A DNA stretch of 64,000 bases from Butyrivibrio sp. XPD2002 (lineage in GTDB: Bacteria; Bacillota; Clostridia; Lachnospirales; Lachnospiraceae), in contig NZ_AUIY01000012.1 of the NCBI RefSeq assembly GCF_000423945.1, forward strand, positions 62,001 through 126,000, read 5' to 3'. The notes under the pieces were generated by a model. That model searched no databases, was not told the origin of the DNA, and saw nothing but the letters and a program-made list of their open reading frames with translations. Below, in pieces: positions 9,097 through 16,572 of the stretch. How positions within the stretch are numbered: position 1 is the stretch's first letter; every line of letters starts with the position of its first letter. The position numbers were made by a program, and so were the translations under genes.

Positions 9097-9125
9097 GGCT
9101 CTGCGTTTGCAGGGCCTTTTATTTT
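9097..9125 (+). terminator. Riboswitch expression-platform terminator
   Basis: Bases 9097-9104 pair with 9109-9116 (8 bp, one G-U) around a GTTT loop, followed by TTTTATTTT. It ends about 20 bases before the hydrolase start codon. Its 5' arm is also the 3' strand of the alternative antiterminator helix, so the two structures are mutually exclusive. Confidence 0.85.
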
Positions 9126-9145
9126 GCGTTTTTTATGGAGAAAAA

Positions 9146-10120
9146 ATGAAGAAAATAATTATAGACTGTGATCCGGGAATAGATGATTCCCTGGCAATAA
9201 TGCTTGCTCTGAACAGTCCTGAAGTTGAGGTTGTGGGAATTACAATAGTTGCGGGTAATTCACCGGTGGAAATGGGCTTTGAAAATGCGAAGAAAGTGCT
9301 AAGTTTCCTTGGAAGACTTGATGTTCCTGTTTATGCAGGGGCTTCTAAGCCAAGAGTTAGGGAGTATGTAAATGCGCTGGATACTCACGGTGAGGATGGC
9401 CTTGGAGAGAGCTTTTTACCGGATGTGGAAGGACAGGATATTCCTGAAAAATCAGCTGTTCAATTCATGAGAGAAGTCCTTATGGAAGGTGATGTATCGG
9501 TAGTAGCATTAGGGCCGTTAACTAATCTTGCCAAGCTTATCGATGAATGCCCGGATGCTTTCCTTAGTATAGAGAGGCTAGTTTCCATGGGAGGGAATTT
9601 TAGAAGTCATGGAAACTGTTCTCCGGTGGCAGAATACAATTACTGGGAAGATCCTGACAGTGCTAAGCATGTTTTTGACTTTCTCTATAAGAACAATAGA
9701 GAGATAGAGATGGTAGGTCTTGATGTGACAAGAAAAATCGTCCTTACACCTGAAATATTGGAAGACATGAAAAACGCTAATGAGGTGGTAGGAGATTTTG
9801 TAGAGAAGATCACAGATTTCTATTTTAAGTTCCATTGGGAATGGGAGCACATTCGTGGCTGCGTAATAAATGATCCGCTGGCTGTTGCACAATTTATAAA
9901 TCCTGAGATTCTAAAGGGGATACAGGCGTTTACTGAGGTTGAAACAGGCGGAATCAGTATGGGACAGACTGTTGTTGATTCCATGGGATTTTACAAAAAA
10001 AGCAGTAATGCGAAGATTTTTACTGAAGTTAATGTAGAAGCTTTTTGGGAACTGTTTTTAACAAGAATTCTTAATGTTTCCTCAGAGGAATATGGGAAAT
10101 TGTTTTCAAAATATTTTTAA
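9146..10120 (+). CDS. Nucleoside hydrolase (IUNH family), probable queuosine hydrolase-like salvage enzyme (324 aa)
   Basis: Cytoplasmic enzyme that cleaves the N-glycosidic bond of a ribonucleoside. The Ca-binding signature DCDPGIDDSLA is at residues 7-17, GPLTNLAK and MGGNF follow, then the conserved N-x-x-x-DP segment (EYNYWEDPDSAKHVF) and LDVTRK. In the late motif, usually HDPLAV, residue 242 is Asn (INDPLAV), replacing the His that acts at the leaving group in inosine-uridine hydrolases. The start at 9146 is chosen because GGAG ends 5 bases before it and the family motif begins there; an in-frame ATG at 9083 lies inside the riboswitch. A nucleoside hydrolase, QueK, is known to release queuine from queuosine in Clostridioides difficile. 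With the preQ1-like switch and the transporter gene behind it, that is the best guess here. Confidence 0.88.
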   Translation: MKKIIIDCDPGIDDSLAIMLALNSPEVEVVGITIVAGNSPVEMGFENAKKVLSFLGRLDVPVYAGASKPRVREYVNALDTHGEDGLGESFLPDVEGQDIPEKSAVQFMREVLMEGDVSVVALGPLTNLAKLIDECPDAFLSIERLVSMGGNFRSHGNCSPVAEYNYWEDPDSAKHVFDFLYKNNREIEMVGLDVTRKIVLTPEILEDMKNANEVVGDFVEKITDFYFKFHWEWEHIRGCVINDPLAVAQFINPEILKGIQAFTEVETGGISMGQTVVDSMGFYKKSSNAKIFTEVNVEAFWELFLTRILNVSSEEYGKLFSKYF

Positions 10121-10143
10121 TTCATGAAGGAGTATATGAAAAA

Positions 10144-10707
10144 ATGAATACAAATGTAAAGAAACTTACAATGATTGCTGTTGCGGTGGCTATTAACATA
10201 GTGGGCAGTAAGATTTCACTGCTGTTTAGCCTTCCGATTTTTCTTGATAGTATAGGAACTATGCTTGCAGCGATAGTTTTAGGTCCCGTTGCAGGAGGAG
10301 CTGCAGCATTGGTTGGCGGACTGATAAATGGTGTGCTTGGTGATGTTTATGCTATATACTTTTCATTCAGTGGCGTTGTTATGGGTGTGATTGCAGGATG
10401 GTTATTCCATAACAAGAAGAGCACAGTTGTATCAACTCTTTGGAAAACATTTGTTGTAGTACTTCCGGCATCTGCACTGTCTGCATGCATTGAGACTTTC
10501 CTGTTTGGTGGAATTACTTCTGCAGCATTTACAACCTTCATAGTTCAGGCTTTGGCTCAGACAGCACTTAAATTATTTGGAGGAGCCTTTGTTACACAGC
10601 TTGTTACTGACTATATCGATAAACTGATCGCGATTGTACTGGTTATTGTATGTTCAAAGAGACTTCCTTATGAGATGACGCATTTTGAAACTCAGAATTG
10701 TGACTAA
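10144..10707 (+). CDS. ECF transporter S component, probable queuosine/queuine precursor type (187 aa)
   Basis: Small membrane protein with about six hydrophobic helices. It contains FLDSIGTMLAAIVLGP followed by a Gly/Ala-rich helix (GGAAALVGGLINGVLGD), typical of substrate-binding S components of energy-coupling factor importers. Such proteins use a shared EcfA/EcfA'/EcfT module, which is not in this window. It lies 23 bases after the nucleoside hydrolase, behind AAGGAG (10127-10132), and is presumably co-transcribed under the same riboswitch. That supports a QueT/QrtT-like role, importing queuine, preQ1 or queuosine. The substrate is inferred from context only; other S components share the same fold. 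Confidence 0.82.
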   Translation: MNTNVKKLTMIAVAVAINIVGSKISLLFSLPIFLDSIGTMLAAIVLGPVAGGAAALVGGLINGVLGDVYAIYFSFSGVVMGVIAGWLFHNKKSTVVSTLWKTFVVVLPASALSACIETFLFGGITSAAFTTFIVQALAQTALKLFGGAFVTQLVTDYIDKLIAIVLVIVCSKRLPYEMTHFETQNCD

Positions 10708-10713
10708 TGATAG

Positions 10714-11358
10714 TTACCAAATAAAGTTTGATTTTAGCTGCTCACCATTATCAATTAAAAGATCCTGACCAGTCATGCTTTGATTCACATTGGTTAGGAA
10801 ATATGAGAAATCCGCAATTTCTTCGGCTGATGCCCAGCGATGGAGAAGGGTTTCGTCAAGGCATTGCTCCATGAGGTTTGGATCATCGATAATATGAGCA
10901 TTAAGAGGTGTGTATACGCCTCCCGCAGAGATGCTGTTACAGGTAGCGCCGTATTTCGCAAGTCGAAGTGCGGCGTTTTTCATATATGTAACAACTCCAC
11001 CCTTGCTGGCTGCATATTCCGGGAATTCAGCTCCATTGGATGCGCTGGAGGATGCCATAAAAAGTACAGAGTGAATGCTGTTCTGAAAAGCATATTTTTC
11101 AGTGACTGCTATTGTGGCTTTCAAATTAGTGTCTATAACAAGAGGGCCGTCCTGGATTCCTGCATTATTAACCAAAACTTCAATATCGTTCATTTCAGGA
11201 AGTTCACCTGTTATGTCAACGAGCATGTGTGTATAGGAAGGCGCAGAATAATCGGTGCCCATAATATCAAAACCTATGACCTCATGACCCATATCAACAT
11301 ATTTTTTTGCAAGTGCAAGACCTATTCCACGGCTTGTTCCGGTGATAAGAATTTTCAT
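10714..11358 (-). CDS. Short-chain dehydrogenase/reductase (SDR), 214 aa
   Basis: NAD(P)-dependent oxidoreductase of the classical SDR fold. Visible motifs are the nucleotide-binding TGTSRGIG near the N-terminus, NNAG in the middle, the catalytic Ser in FMASSSAS, and the YAASK (YxxxK) pair. It resembles 3-oxoacyl-ACP reductase-type SDRs but is somewhat short, and the substrate is unknown. ATG at 11358 is preferred over the in-frame TTG at 11370 because the AAGGA box ends only about 2 bases before that TTG. A TATAAT on the minus strand (11383-11388) may be its -10 box; no good -35 is seen. It converges on the ECF S gene with 6 bases between. Confidence 0.85.
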   Translation of the reverse strand: MKILITGTSRGIGLALAKKYVDMGHEVIGFDIMGTDYSAPSYTHMLVDITGELPEMNDIEVLVNNAGIQDGPLVIDTNLKATIAVTEKYAFQNSIHSVLFMASSSASNGAEFPEYAASKGGVVTYMKNAALRLAKYGATCNSISAGGVYTPLNAHIIDDPNLMEQCLDETLLHRWASAEEIADFSYFLTNVNQSMTGQDLLIDNGEQLKSNFIW

Positions 11359-11432
11359 AAATTTATACAATTCCTTTCAATTATTATAGACGCTGTTAGT
11401 ATAGCATTTTTGAGGCTTTATTGTATATGACG

Positions 11433-11463
11433 ATCAGGACGCCCGGTTTATGGACGTCCTGAT
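11433..11463 (-). terminator. 9-bp hairpin between the EF-hand gene and the SDR gene
   Basis: ATCAGGACG (11433-11441) pairs exactly with CGTCCTGAT (11455-11463) around a 13-base loop. It follows the minus-strand gene ending at 11489 but has no T run on that strand, so factor-independent termination is uncertain. Confidence 0.4.
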
Positions 11464-11488
11464 TATTTGAGGAAACTTATTAAAAATA

Positions 11489-12589
11489 TCAAGCCATTTT
11501 TGCAAGGTCAATCTGATGAACAGATCCTGCTTCTCCGGTGGACTCACGGAGGAATATACCGCTGGATTTAAATTGGGCATTGACCATAAAATCAGAGCCC
11601 TGCGAGGTAAACCTGGTGTCAGCATGACCAAGGTAAATAGCACCTACATCGGCTTCCTTTAATGTCATCAGAGTATCCTTTCCATCCTCGCCTCGGCACC
11701 ATACCCTGAGCTTTTCATAGATATCATCATTTTCATCAATCCAGTCGTTGTTATCACTGTTTAGCTCAGCAAGGTCGGCAAAGCCGTTGCCGCTTCTTGT
11801 GCCAAAGAGCTCAGACCCGTCATTTATTATTCCGTCTCCGTTCCTGTCATAGGCTAGAAAACCGCTTCCGGGGGCAATATTCTTGACCTCTTCCTCAGTA
11901 CCATCTGCATCCAGGTCGAAGGAGAAGGTCTGATCGGATATCTCGGTTACTCCTGAGCCTACGTTTATAACGAGGGGATCAATAAGCTGAACGGGACTGA
12001 TGTTCATAACGCCGATAGCTTCAGTGAACTGCCTTGTCATGTTTATGTTTACTCCGAAGTTAATCTCTCTGCCATCATCGGTTTTGGCAATTCCCTGAGC
12101 CTGAAAAGCTGTTTGCTCGACCTCTGTGTGAATATATGTCGTTGTTGAAACCGACATCCACTGATAGGAGCCCTGATTCATCTGCGTGCTCAGGCTGCGC
12201 ATATATTCCTGCATTCGCATCTTGCCGGCCCCTCTGGTATTTCCGTATAGAATCTGCATGATATTTAGGATTCTTTCCATTATCTGCATACGAATGTTTT
12301 CGATTTCGGATACTTTGTTCAGGAGGGGCATATTTTCCTGAACAGCGAATTCTCCATCGGCATTGTAGTTGGTAAATAATGTCTTTTCCTTTTTGTTATC
12401 AATATCCTGCACATCCTGATTTTTCTTATCTTCATCATCTTTGCTCTTTTTAAGACCCAGTGCCTTCTTAAAATTGGGAGCTTCCGTTCCCATAATTGAA
12501 GCAAATACACTCTTTTCGTGAGAGATGCTGAAGGTTTCCTGATACCTCCTTTCTGAAACAAGGTTAACTGTGCTGCCCGCAATTCTCAT
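11489..12589 (-). CDS. EF-hand-like calcium-binding protein of unknown function (366 aa)
   Basis: A soluble protein without a signal peptide. The N-terminal half is helical and charged. The C-terminal half holds Asp-rich calcium-loop motifs: DLDADGTEEE, DRNGDGIINDGSELFG and NSDNNDWIDENDDIYEKLRVW. The order 'NGDGxINDGSELFG ... D-x-NGWIDxxD ... KLRxW ... GxIYLG ... STGxFLRE' recurs in uncharacterised bacterial proteins, some near flagellar or secretion genes; no reaction is known. The ATG at 12589 is chosen because GGAGG ends 8 bases upstream; an in-frame TTG at 12604 has no such site. The gene is preceded by an unusual structured leader (12634-12733). Confidence 0.75.
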   Translation of the reverse strand: MRIAGSTVNLVSERRYQETFSISHEKSVFASIMGTEAPNFKKALGLKKSKDDEDKKNQDVQDIDNKKEKTLFTNYNADGEFAVQENMPLLNKVSEIENIRMQIMERILNIMQILYGNTRGAGKMRMQEYMRSLSTQMNQGSYQWMSVSTTTYIHTEVEQTAFQAQGIAKTDDGREINFGVNINMTRQFTEAIGVMNISPVQLIDPLVINVGSGVTEISDQTFSFDLDADGTEEEVKNIAPGSGFLAYDRNGDGIINDGSELFGTRSGNGFADLAELNSDNNDWIDENDDIYEKLRVWCRGEDGKDTLMTLKEADVGAIYLGHADTRFTSQGSDFMVNAQFKSSGIFLRESTGEAGSVHQIDLAKMA

Positions 12590-12633
12590 AAGCAAACCCT
12601 CCAAGCTGTGACTTGCGGCTTCCGTGCCTGATG

Positions 12634-12683
12634 AAAAAATGTAGCATAGGACTTCGGCTTCGAAGTCCCCGCGCGCCAGCTAC
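12634..12683 (-). terminator. Second leader hairpin with T6 tail (candidate attenuator)
   Basis: On the minus strand an outer 5-bp stem (12679-12683 with 12641-12645) encloses a perfect 8-bp stem (12661-12668 with 12649-12656) and a 4-base loop. Six T residues (12639-12634) follow directly. It lies about 45 bases before the start codon of the EF-hand-like gene, inside its presumed leader. Confidence 0.6.
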
Positions 12684-12690
12684 GTCTTTA

Positions 12691-12733
12691 AAACGAAAAA
12701 ACCAGGCCTAACCCTGTTCTGGGTCTGCCCGGT
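12691..12733 (-). terminator. First leader hairpin with T6 tail (candidate attenuator)
   Basis: On the minus strand the 5' arm ACCGGGC-A-GACCC pairs with GGGTT-A-GGCCTGGT (one mismatch, one bulge) around AGAACA, followed by TTTTTTCGTTTT. The stretch upstream (about 12740-12790) contains another small hairpin (ATGGC-GGA-GCCAT). Two terminator-like hairpins in one leader suggest regulated read-through. No known riboswitch class was recognised. Confidence 0.6.
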
Positions 12734-12821
12734 CAAAATTGAGACTAAAATGGCTCCGCCATATCAGCTCACCATATATTTCGGTCTTTATTCCATATTC
12801 TTTAGTGTGAATTAAAAATGT

Positions 12822-12833
12822 ATGATGCATCAT
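12822..12833. repeat. Perfect 12-base palindrome
   Basis: ATGATGCATCAT lies between the YitT terminator and the structured leader of the EF-hand-like gene, near where a minus-strand promoter would be expected. It could be an operator; no promoter boxes are clear beside it. Confidence 0.45.
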
Positions 12834-12843
12834 GAAAAACAGC

Positions 12844-12874
12844 AAATAAAAAAGCCCATTAATCTCTGGGCTTT
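12844..12874 (-). terminator. Terminator of the YitT-family gene with the stop codon in its loop
   Basis: On the minus strand AAAGCCCA (12874-12867) pairs with TGGGCTTT (12858-12851), with further T residues to about 12844. The 8-base loop contains the TAA stop codon of the gene, so the 5' arm is coding sequence. Confidence 0.9.
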
Positions 12875-13719
12875 AAGTAGAAGTTTCCCTGAACTCTGTC
12901 AGTACGGATTGAATTTATAAATGCATGTTCGTCTAATTCCTTAATGGCAGGTATGAGCTTTCTTGTGTCAGAGGCACTTACCACGGAGTAAACGACCATT
13001 TTGTTGTTGTGTTCAAAGGAGCCCTCGCCGTGCATCAGAGTAGCACCATGGTTACTTACTCTATAGATGACTTCGCAGACCTCAGCAGGCTTGTCGGTGA
13101 TGATGAAAAGCGTTTGCTGCTGATACGTCCTGTACATAATGTGAAGAACCTGCGTTGATACATACTGGAAAATGATGGAGTACAGAGCCTTGTCCCAACC
13201 GAATAAAAGACCTGCAACCGTAAGGATTACACAGTTTACTGCCAGTATAATGGGGAAAGCATCAATTCCTTTTCTTTGTGACAAGAAAATTGATATAAAG
13301 TCGGTTCCTCCACTGGTGGCATCGACCATAAGGCATATAGATAAGGATACACCTGCAAAGATTCCGCCGAAAATCGCGATAAGAAGCGGATCATCGGTTA
13401 TGGAAAGGTCGGGTAAAAGGTCGATAAAGAAACCGTTACAAAGAACCATGATCATTGAATATATAGTGAATTTTTTACCTATATAACGAAAACCGATATA
13501 GATGGGTATTATGTTCAGAATAACATTTATGGGCGTGTATGGGATTTTTAATGAAAAGAATTTCAGGGCGATACGCTGAATGATAATAGTAAGACCCTGA
13601 GCTCCGCCGGGGTAAAGGCCGCCTGCATTGACAAATATCTGGATATTTAAGGCCATCAAAAAAGCAGCTAAAAGAACTACTAAAAGCCTGATGCTGCCAC
13701 GTTTGAAATCTAACTTCAT
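12859..13719 (-). CDS. YitT-family membrane protein (DUF161 + DUF2179), 286 aa
   Basis: Integral membrane protein with about five N-terminal helices (NIQIFVNAGGLYPGGAQG at the first, Gly-rich MVDATSGGTDFIS in the middle). A C-terminal cytoplasmic domain of about 80 residues (TLFIITDKPAEVCEVIYR ... GATLMHGEGSF) matches the DUF2179 ligand-binding-like fold. The family is common in Firmicutes, usually in several copies, with no firmly assigned transport substrate. The start ATG follows AGGGAG with normal spacing. The gene is divergent from the polysaccharide locus, with 82 bases between the two start codons. It has its own compact terminator. Confidence 0.9.
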   Translation of the reverse strand: MKLDFKRGSIRLLVVLLAAFLMALNIQIFVNAGGLYPGGAQGLTIIIQRIALKFFSLKIPYTPINVILNIIPIYIGFRYIGKKFTIYSMIMVLCNGFFIDLLPDLSITDDPLLIAIFGGIFAGVSLSICLMVDATSGGTDFISIFLSQRKGIDAFPIILAVNCVILTVAGLLFGWDKALYSIIFQYVSTQVLHIMYRTYQQQTLFIITDKPAEVCEVIYRVSNHGATLMHGEGSFEHNNKMVVYSVVSASDTRKLIPAIKELDEHAFINSIRTDRVQGNFYLKPRD

Positions 13720-13748
13720 TAATTAAAGCTCCCTGCAAAACTAAAAAT

Positions 13749-13776
13749 TTGAAATAACATTTCTATAGGTTATAAT
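13749..13776 (+). promoter_or_regulatory. Promoter at the head of the polysaccharide locus
   Basis: TTGAAA (13749-13754), a 16-base spacer and a perfect TATAAT (13771-13776). The -10 box lies 25 bases ahead of the first gene of the locus, so the leader is very short and leaves no room for an attenuator. Confidence 0.8.
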
Positions 13777-13801
13777 ACAATATTGGAATGGAGATTGAAA
13801 C

Positions 13802-14458
13802 ATGGAAAACAATAATTATGTAAGAAAAAAGCGAGGAATATATGAGTTTTTTTTCAAGAGACTTATAGATATAGTTCTTTCTTTGACAGTGCTTATCTGT
13901 CTTAGCTGGTTATATCTTATACTTGCGGTTCTGGTGAGGGTTAAGCTTGGAAGCCCTGTGATATTCAGACAGCCCAGACCCGGTAAGGATGAAAAGGTTT
14001 TTGACCTTTATAAATTCAGGACCATGACGGATAAAAGGGATGCAGAGGGGAATCTTCTTCCCGACGAGGACAGACTTCCTGCCTTTGGTAAAAAGCTCCG
14101 TGCCACAAGCCTTGATGAGCTTCCGGAATTTATCAACATTTTAAAGGGAGACATGAGCTTTGTAGGACCAAGACCTCTTTTGGTAAAATATCTTCCTTTA
14201 TATAATGCGGAGCAGAAGAGAAGACACGAGGTAAGGCCGGGACTCACCGGATGGGCGCAGGTCAACGGAAGAAACCTTCTTAGCTGGGAGGACCGCTTTG
14301 AAAAGGATATTTACTACGTTGATCATCTTTCCTTTTTAATGGATTTAAAGATAGTTTTCATGACGGTTGCTGTTGTGCTCAGGCACAATGATGTAAACAG
14401 CGCAACGGATGCCACTATGGAGGCATTTACAGGCACACCGGAGAAACGAGAGGAGTAA
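13802..14458 (+). CDS. PglC-like phosphoglycosyl transferase (initiating sugar transferase), 218 aa
   Basis: Single-domain bacterial sugar transferase that moves a sugar-1-phosphate from a UDP-sugar to undecaprenyl phosphate on the inner membrane face, starting a repeat unit. One membrane-embedded N-terminal helix (about 17-46) precedes the catalytic domain, with RQPRPGKDEKVFDLYKFRTM, the Asp-Glu dyad in SLDELPEF, FVGPRPLL and RPGLTGWAQVNGRN. Length fits the small PglC class rather than the large WbaP class. It is the first gene of the 50-kb locus and lies 8 bases ahead of an ATP-grasp gene. A second, large initiating transferase is encoded at 33433, so the two probably start different polymers. 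Confidence 0.93.
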   Translation: MENNNYVRKKRGIYEFFFKRLIDIVLSLTVLICLSWLYLILAVLVRVKLGSPVIFRQPRPGKDEKVFDLYKFRTMTDKRDAEGNLLPDEDRLPAFGKKLRATSLDELPEFINILKGDMSFVGPRPLLVKYLPLYNAEQKRRHEVRPGLTGWAQVNGRNLLSWEDRFEKDIYYVDHLSFLMDLKIVFMTVAVVLRHNDVNSATDATMEAFTGTPEKREE

Positions 14459-14466
14459 TACATATA

Positions 14467-15462
14467 ATGAACATTTTGTTTACTAGCGTTGGAAGACGCT
14501 GCGAGCTTTTAAAGGATTTCAGACAGACACTGGGCGATGATATTAAGATTGTTGTTACCGACAACAGCCCTTATGCGCCGGCACCTGCTTTTGCGGACGT
14601 TGTTTACGGAGTTCCACTTATAAATGACATCACATATATCCCTACAATTCTTGAGATCTGTAAGGCAGAGAAAATCGATGCGATCACAACACTTATCGAT
14701 CCTGAGATTTCAATTCTTGCAGACCACAGAGCTGAGTTTGATGCCCTTGGGGTAGAGGTTCTTGCTCCTTATAAGGAGACAGCAGATCTTTGCTTTGATA
14801 AGTATGAGATGTTCAAATATCTTAAGGAAAAGGGTGTGCCCACAGTTCTGACCTTTGGAACCTTTGCTGATTTCAAGGAGAGCTATGATAGAAACGAGAT
14901 CAAGTTCCCTGTTTTCGTAAAGCCAAGAACAGGAAGCGGCAGCGTTGGAGCAAGGAAGGTTGAGAGCCTTGAGCTTCTTGAGGAGCTTACAGCAAGAGAT
15001 TCTTCACTTATCATTCAGGAATTCATGGATGGTAAGGACATGGACGCAGATGTGTATGTTGATACCTTTACACATGAGCCTGTAGCCATTTTCTCCAAGA
15101 AGAAGATATCAACCACGATCGGAGGCGCTAACAAGACAATATCCTTCAAGGATGAGGCACTTTTCGATTTCGTGAAAAATGCAATGAAGCACTTCAAATT
15201 CAACGGACCTCTTGATATGGACCTTTTCTTCAAGGATGGTCAGTACTACTTATCAGAGATCAATCCCAGATTCGGTGGTGCATATCTTCATGCGTATGGC
15301 GCAGGAGTTGATTTCCCTAAGCTTATCTATATAAACGTTGTGGAGAAAAAGGCAAATACTCCCATTATCGGAGAGTATGAAGAGGATGTCTGCATGCTTA
15401 TGTACGACAGTGTCGTAATTGAGAAGCTTGCAGATCTTGAAGGACGTATGAAGAAGGTATAA
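14467..15462 (+). CDS. ATP-grasp (carbamoyl-phosphate-synthase-like) ligase of the polysaccharide locus, 331 aa
   Basis: ATP-grasp enzymes activate a carboxylate as acyl phosphate and join it to an amine or thiol. The N-terminal pre-ATP-grasp Rossmann part (NILFTSVGRRCELL) is followed by FPVFVKPRTGSGSVGA (nucleotide loop), LIIQEFMDGKDMDADVYVD and the metal-binding EINPRFGG. GAGGAG lies upstream with normal spacing, and the gene is packed between the initiating transferase and a GT4. Homologues in capsule loci are usually annotated only as ATP-grasp. Attaching an amino acid or other acyl group to an amino sugar or uronate is plausible but inferred. Confidence 0.85.
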   Translation: MNILFTSVGRRCELLKDFRQTLGDDIKIVVTDNSPYAPAPAFADVVYGVPLINDITYIPTILEICKAEKIDAITTLIDPEISILADHRAEFDALGVEVLAPYKETADLCFDKYEMFKYLKEKGVPTVLTFGTFADFKESYDRNEIKFPVFVKPRTGSGSVGARKVESLELLEELTARDSSLIIQEFMDGKDMDADVYVDTFTHEPVAIFSKKKISTTIGGANKTISFKDEALFDFVKNAMKHFKFNGPLDMDLFFKDGQYYLSEINPRFGGAYLHAYGAGVDFPKLIYINVVEKKANTPIIGEYEEDVCMLMYDSVVIEKLADLEGRMKKV

Positions 15463-15465
15463 CTA

Positions 15466-16572
15466 ATGCGAATTTTGATAATGGCCAATTATGCAAACGG
15501 CCTGTTTCTTTTCAGGAAGGAGCTGCTTAAATCCTTTCTGGATGCGGGGCATGAGGTTCTGATATCCGTTCCGCCAGATGAAAACTGCGTAAAGCTTAAG
15601 GATTACTGTACAAAAATTATTGAGACTCCGCTGGAACGCCACGGAATGAATCCTGCCAGGGACTACGGACTTTTTGGGTTTTACAGGCAAATACTTAAAA
15701 CAGAAAAGCCGGATGTGGCACTGTGCTATACCATTAAGCCCAATATCTACGGAGCTTTGGCCTGCAGACTTTCTAAGGTTCCGTATATCTGCAACATTAC
15801 GGGACTTGGTATGGCTATTGAAAACGGCGGCATGATGAGCAAGGTGCTCTTGCAGCTATACAAGGTCTCCACCAGCAAGGCTCAGAGAGTATTCTTTCAG
15901 AATGAAAGAAATCGCAAATTCATGCAGGATAGAGGCATTGCAGTAAAGAACAGCGGCCTGCTTCCGGGATCCGGAGTTAACCTTACAGAGCACGCTTTTC
16001 ATAAATATCCAAGCGAAGCGGAAGGAATACATTTTCTTGCAGTGATAAGGATGATGCGTGATAAGGGAATAGAGGAATATCTGGAGACTGCAAAGACGAT
16101 AACTTCTGAATATAATAACGTATATTTTGATCTTGTGGGCGAGTACGAAGAGGATGAGAGAGCAAAATATGAGCCCATGATCATGGAGCTTGAAAAAGAA
16201 GGTAAGCTCAAATACTATGGGCACCTCGACAGCGTTGACCCGGTATTTGCAAAATGTCATGTAGTAGTTCATCCTTCATACCATGAAGGCATGTCAAATG
16301 TCCTCCTTGAGGCAGCAGCTTGCGGCAGACCAATTCTTTGCTCGAATATACATGGATGCATAGAAGCGATAGAACCGGATGTGACAGGATATACATTTGA
16401 GCCAAAGAGTACCAGTTCTCTTGTTGATTCCATAAAAAAGATGTTAGTCTTGGCTGAAGAGAAACGTTCTAAAATGGGACGTAAGGGACGTGAGTATATG
16501 GAAAAACACTTCGACAGACAACTCGTAATCAATGCATATAAAGAAGAACTTGAGAAAATTCGCTTAAAGTAA
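15466..16572 (+). CDS. GT4 glycosyltransferase, CapM/PglA-like (368 aa)
   Basis: GT-B fold retaining glycosyltransferase expected to add an early sugar on the lipid-linked unit at the cytoplasmic membrane face. The N-terminal part has CYTIKPNIYGALACR and ICNITGLG, as in enzymes that act just after PglC-type transferases. The C-terminal part has the donor-site motif HPSYHEGMSNVLLEAAACG (E-x7-E pattern). It begins 3 bases after the ATP-grasp gene and is surely co-translated. Donor sugar is unknown. Confidence 0.9.
   Translation: MRILIMANYANGLFLFRKELLKSFLDAGHEVLISVPPDENCVKLKDYCTKIIETPLERHGMNPARDYGLFGFYRQILKTEKPDVALCYTIKPNIYGALACRLSKVPYICNITGLGMAIENGGMMSKVLLQLYKVSTSKAQRVFFQNERNRKFMQDRGIAVKNSGLLPGSGVNLTEHAFHKYPSEAEGIHFLAVIRMMRDKGIEEYLETAKTITSEYNNVYFDLVGEYEEDERAKYEPMIMELEKEGKLKYYGHLDSVDPVFAKCHVVVHPSYHEGMSNVLLEAAACGRPILCSNIHGCIEAIEPDVTGYTFEPKSTSSLVDSIKKMLVLAEEKRSKMGRKGREYMEKHFDRQLVINAYKEELEKIRLK

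Noticed and set aside
9083-9145. Upstream in-frame ATG that would extend the nucleoside hydrolase by 21 residues
   Set aside because: The extension is encoded by the antiterminator/terminator of the leader and is not part of the family; ATG 9146 has a well-placed GGAG.
11476-11484. Single CTTATTAAA downstream of the EF-hand-like gene
   Set aside because: One isolated copy in AT-rich sequence with no phased partners; not linked to the 59.35-kb array.
12590-12840. Known riboswitch classes for the EF-hand gene leader (c-di-GMP-I/II, fluoride, THF, cobalamin)
   Set aside because: None of the recalled core sequences is present on either strand; left as an unknown structured leader.
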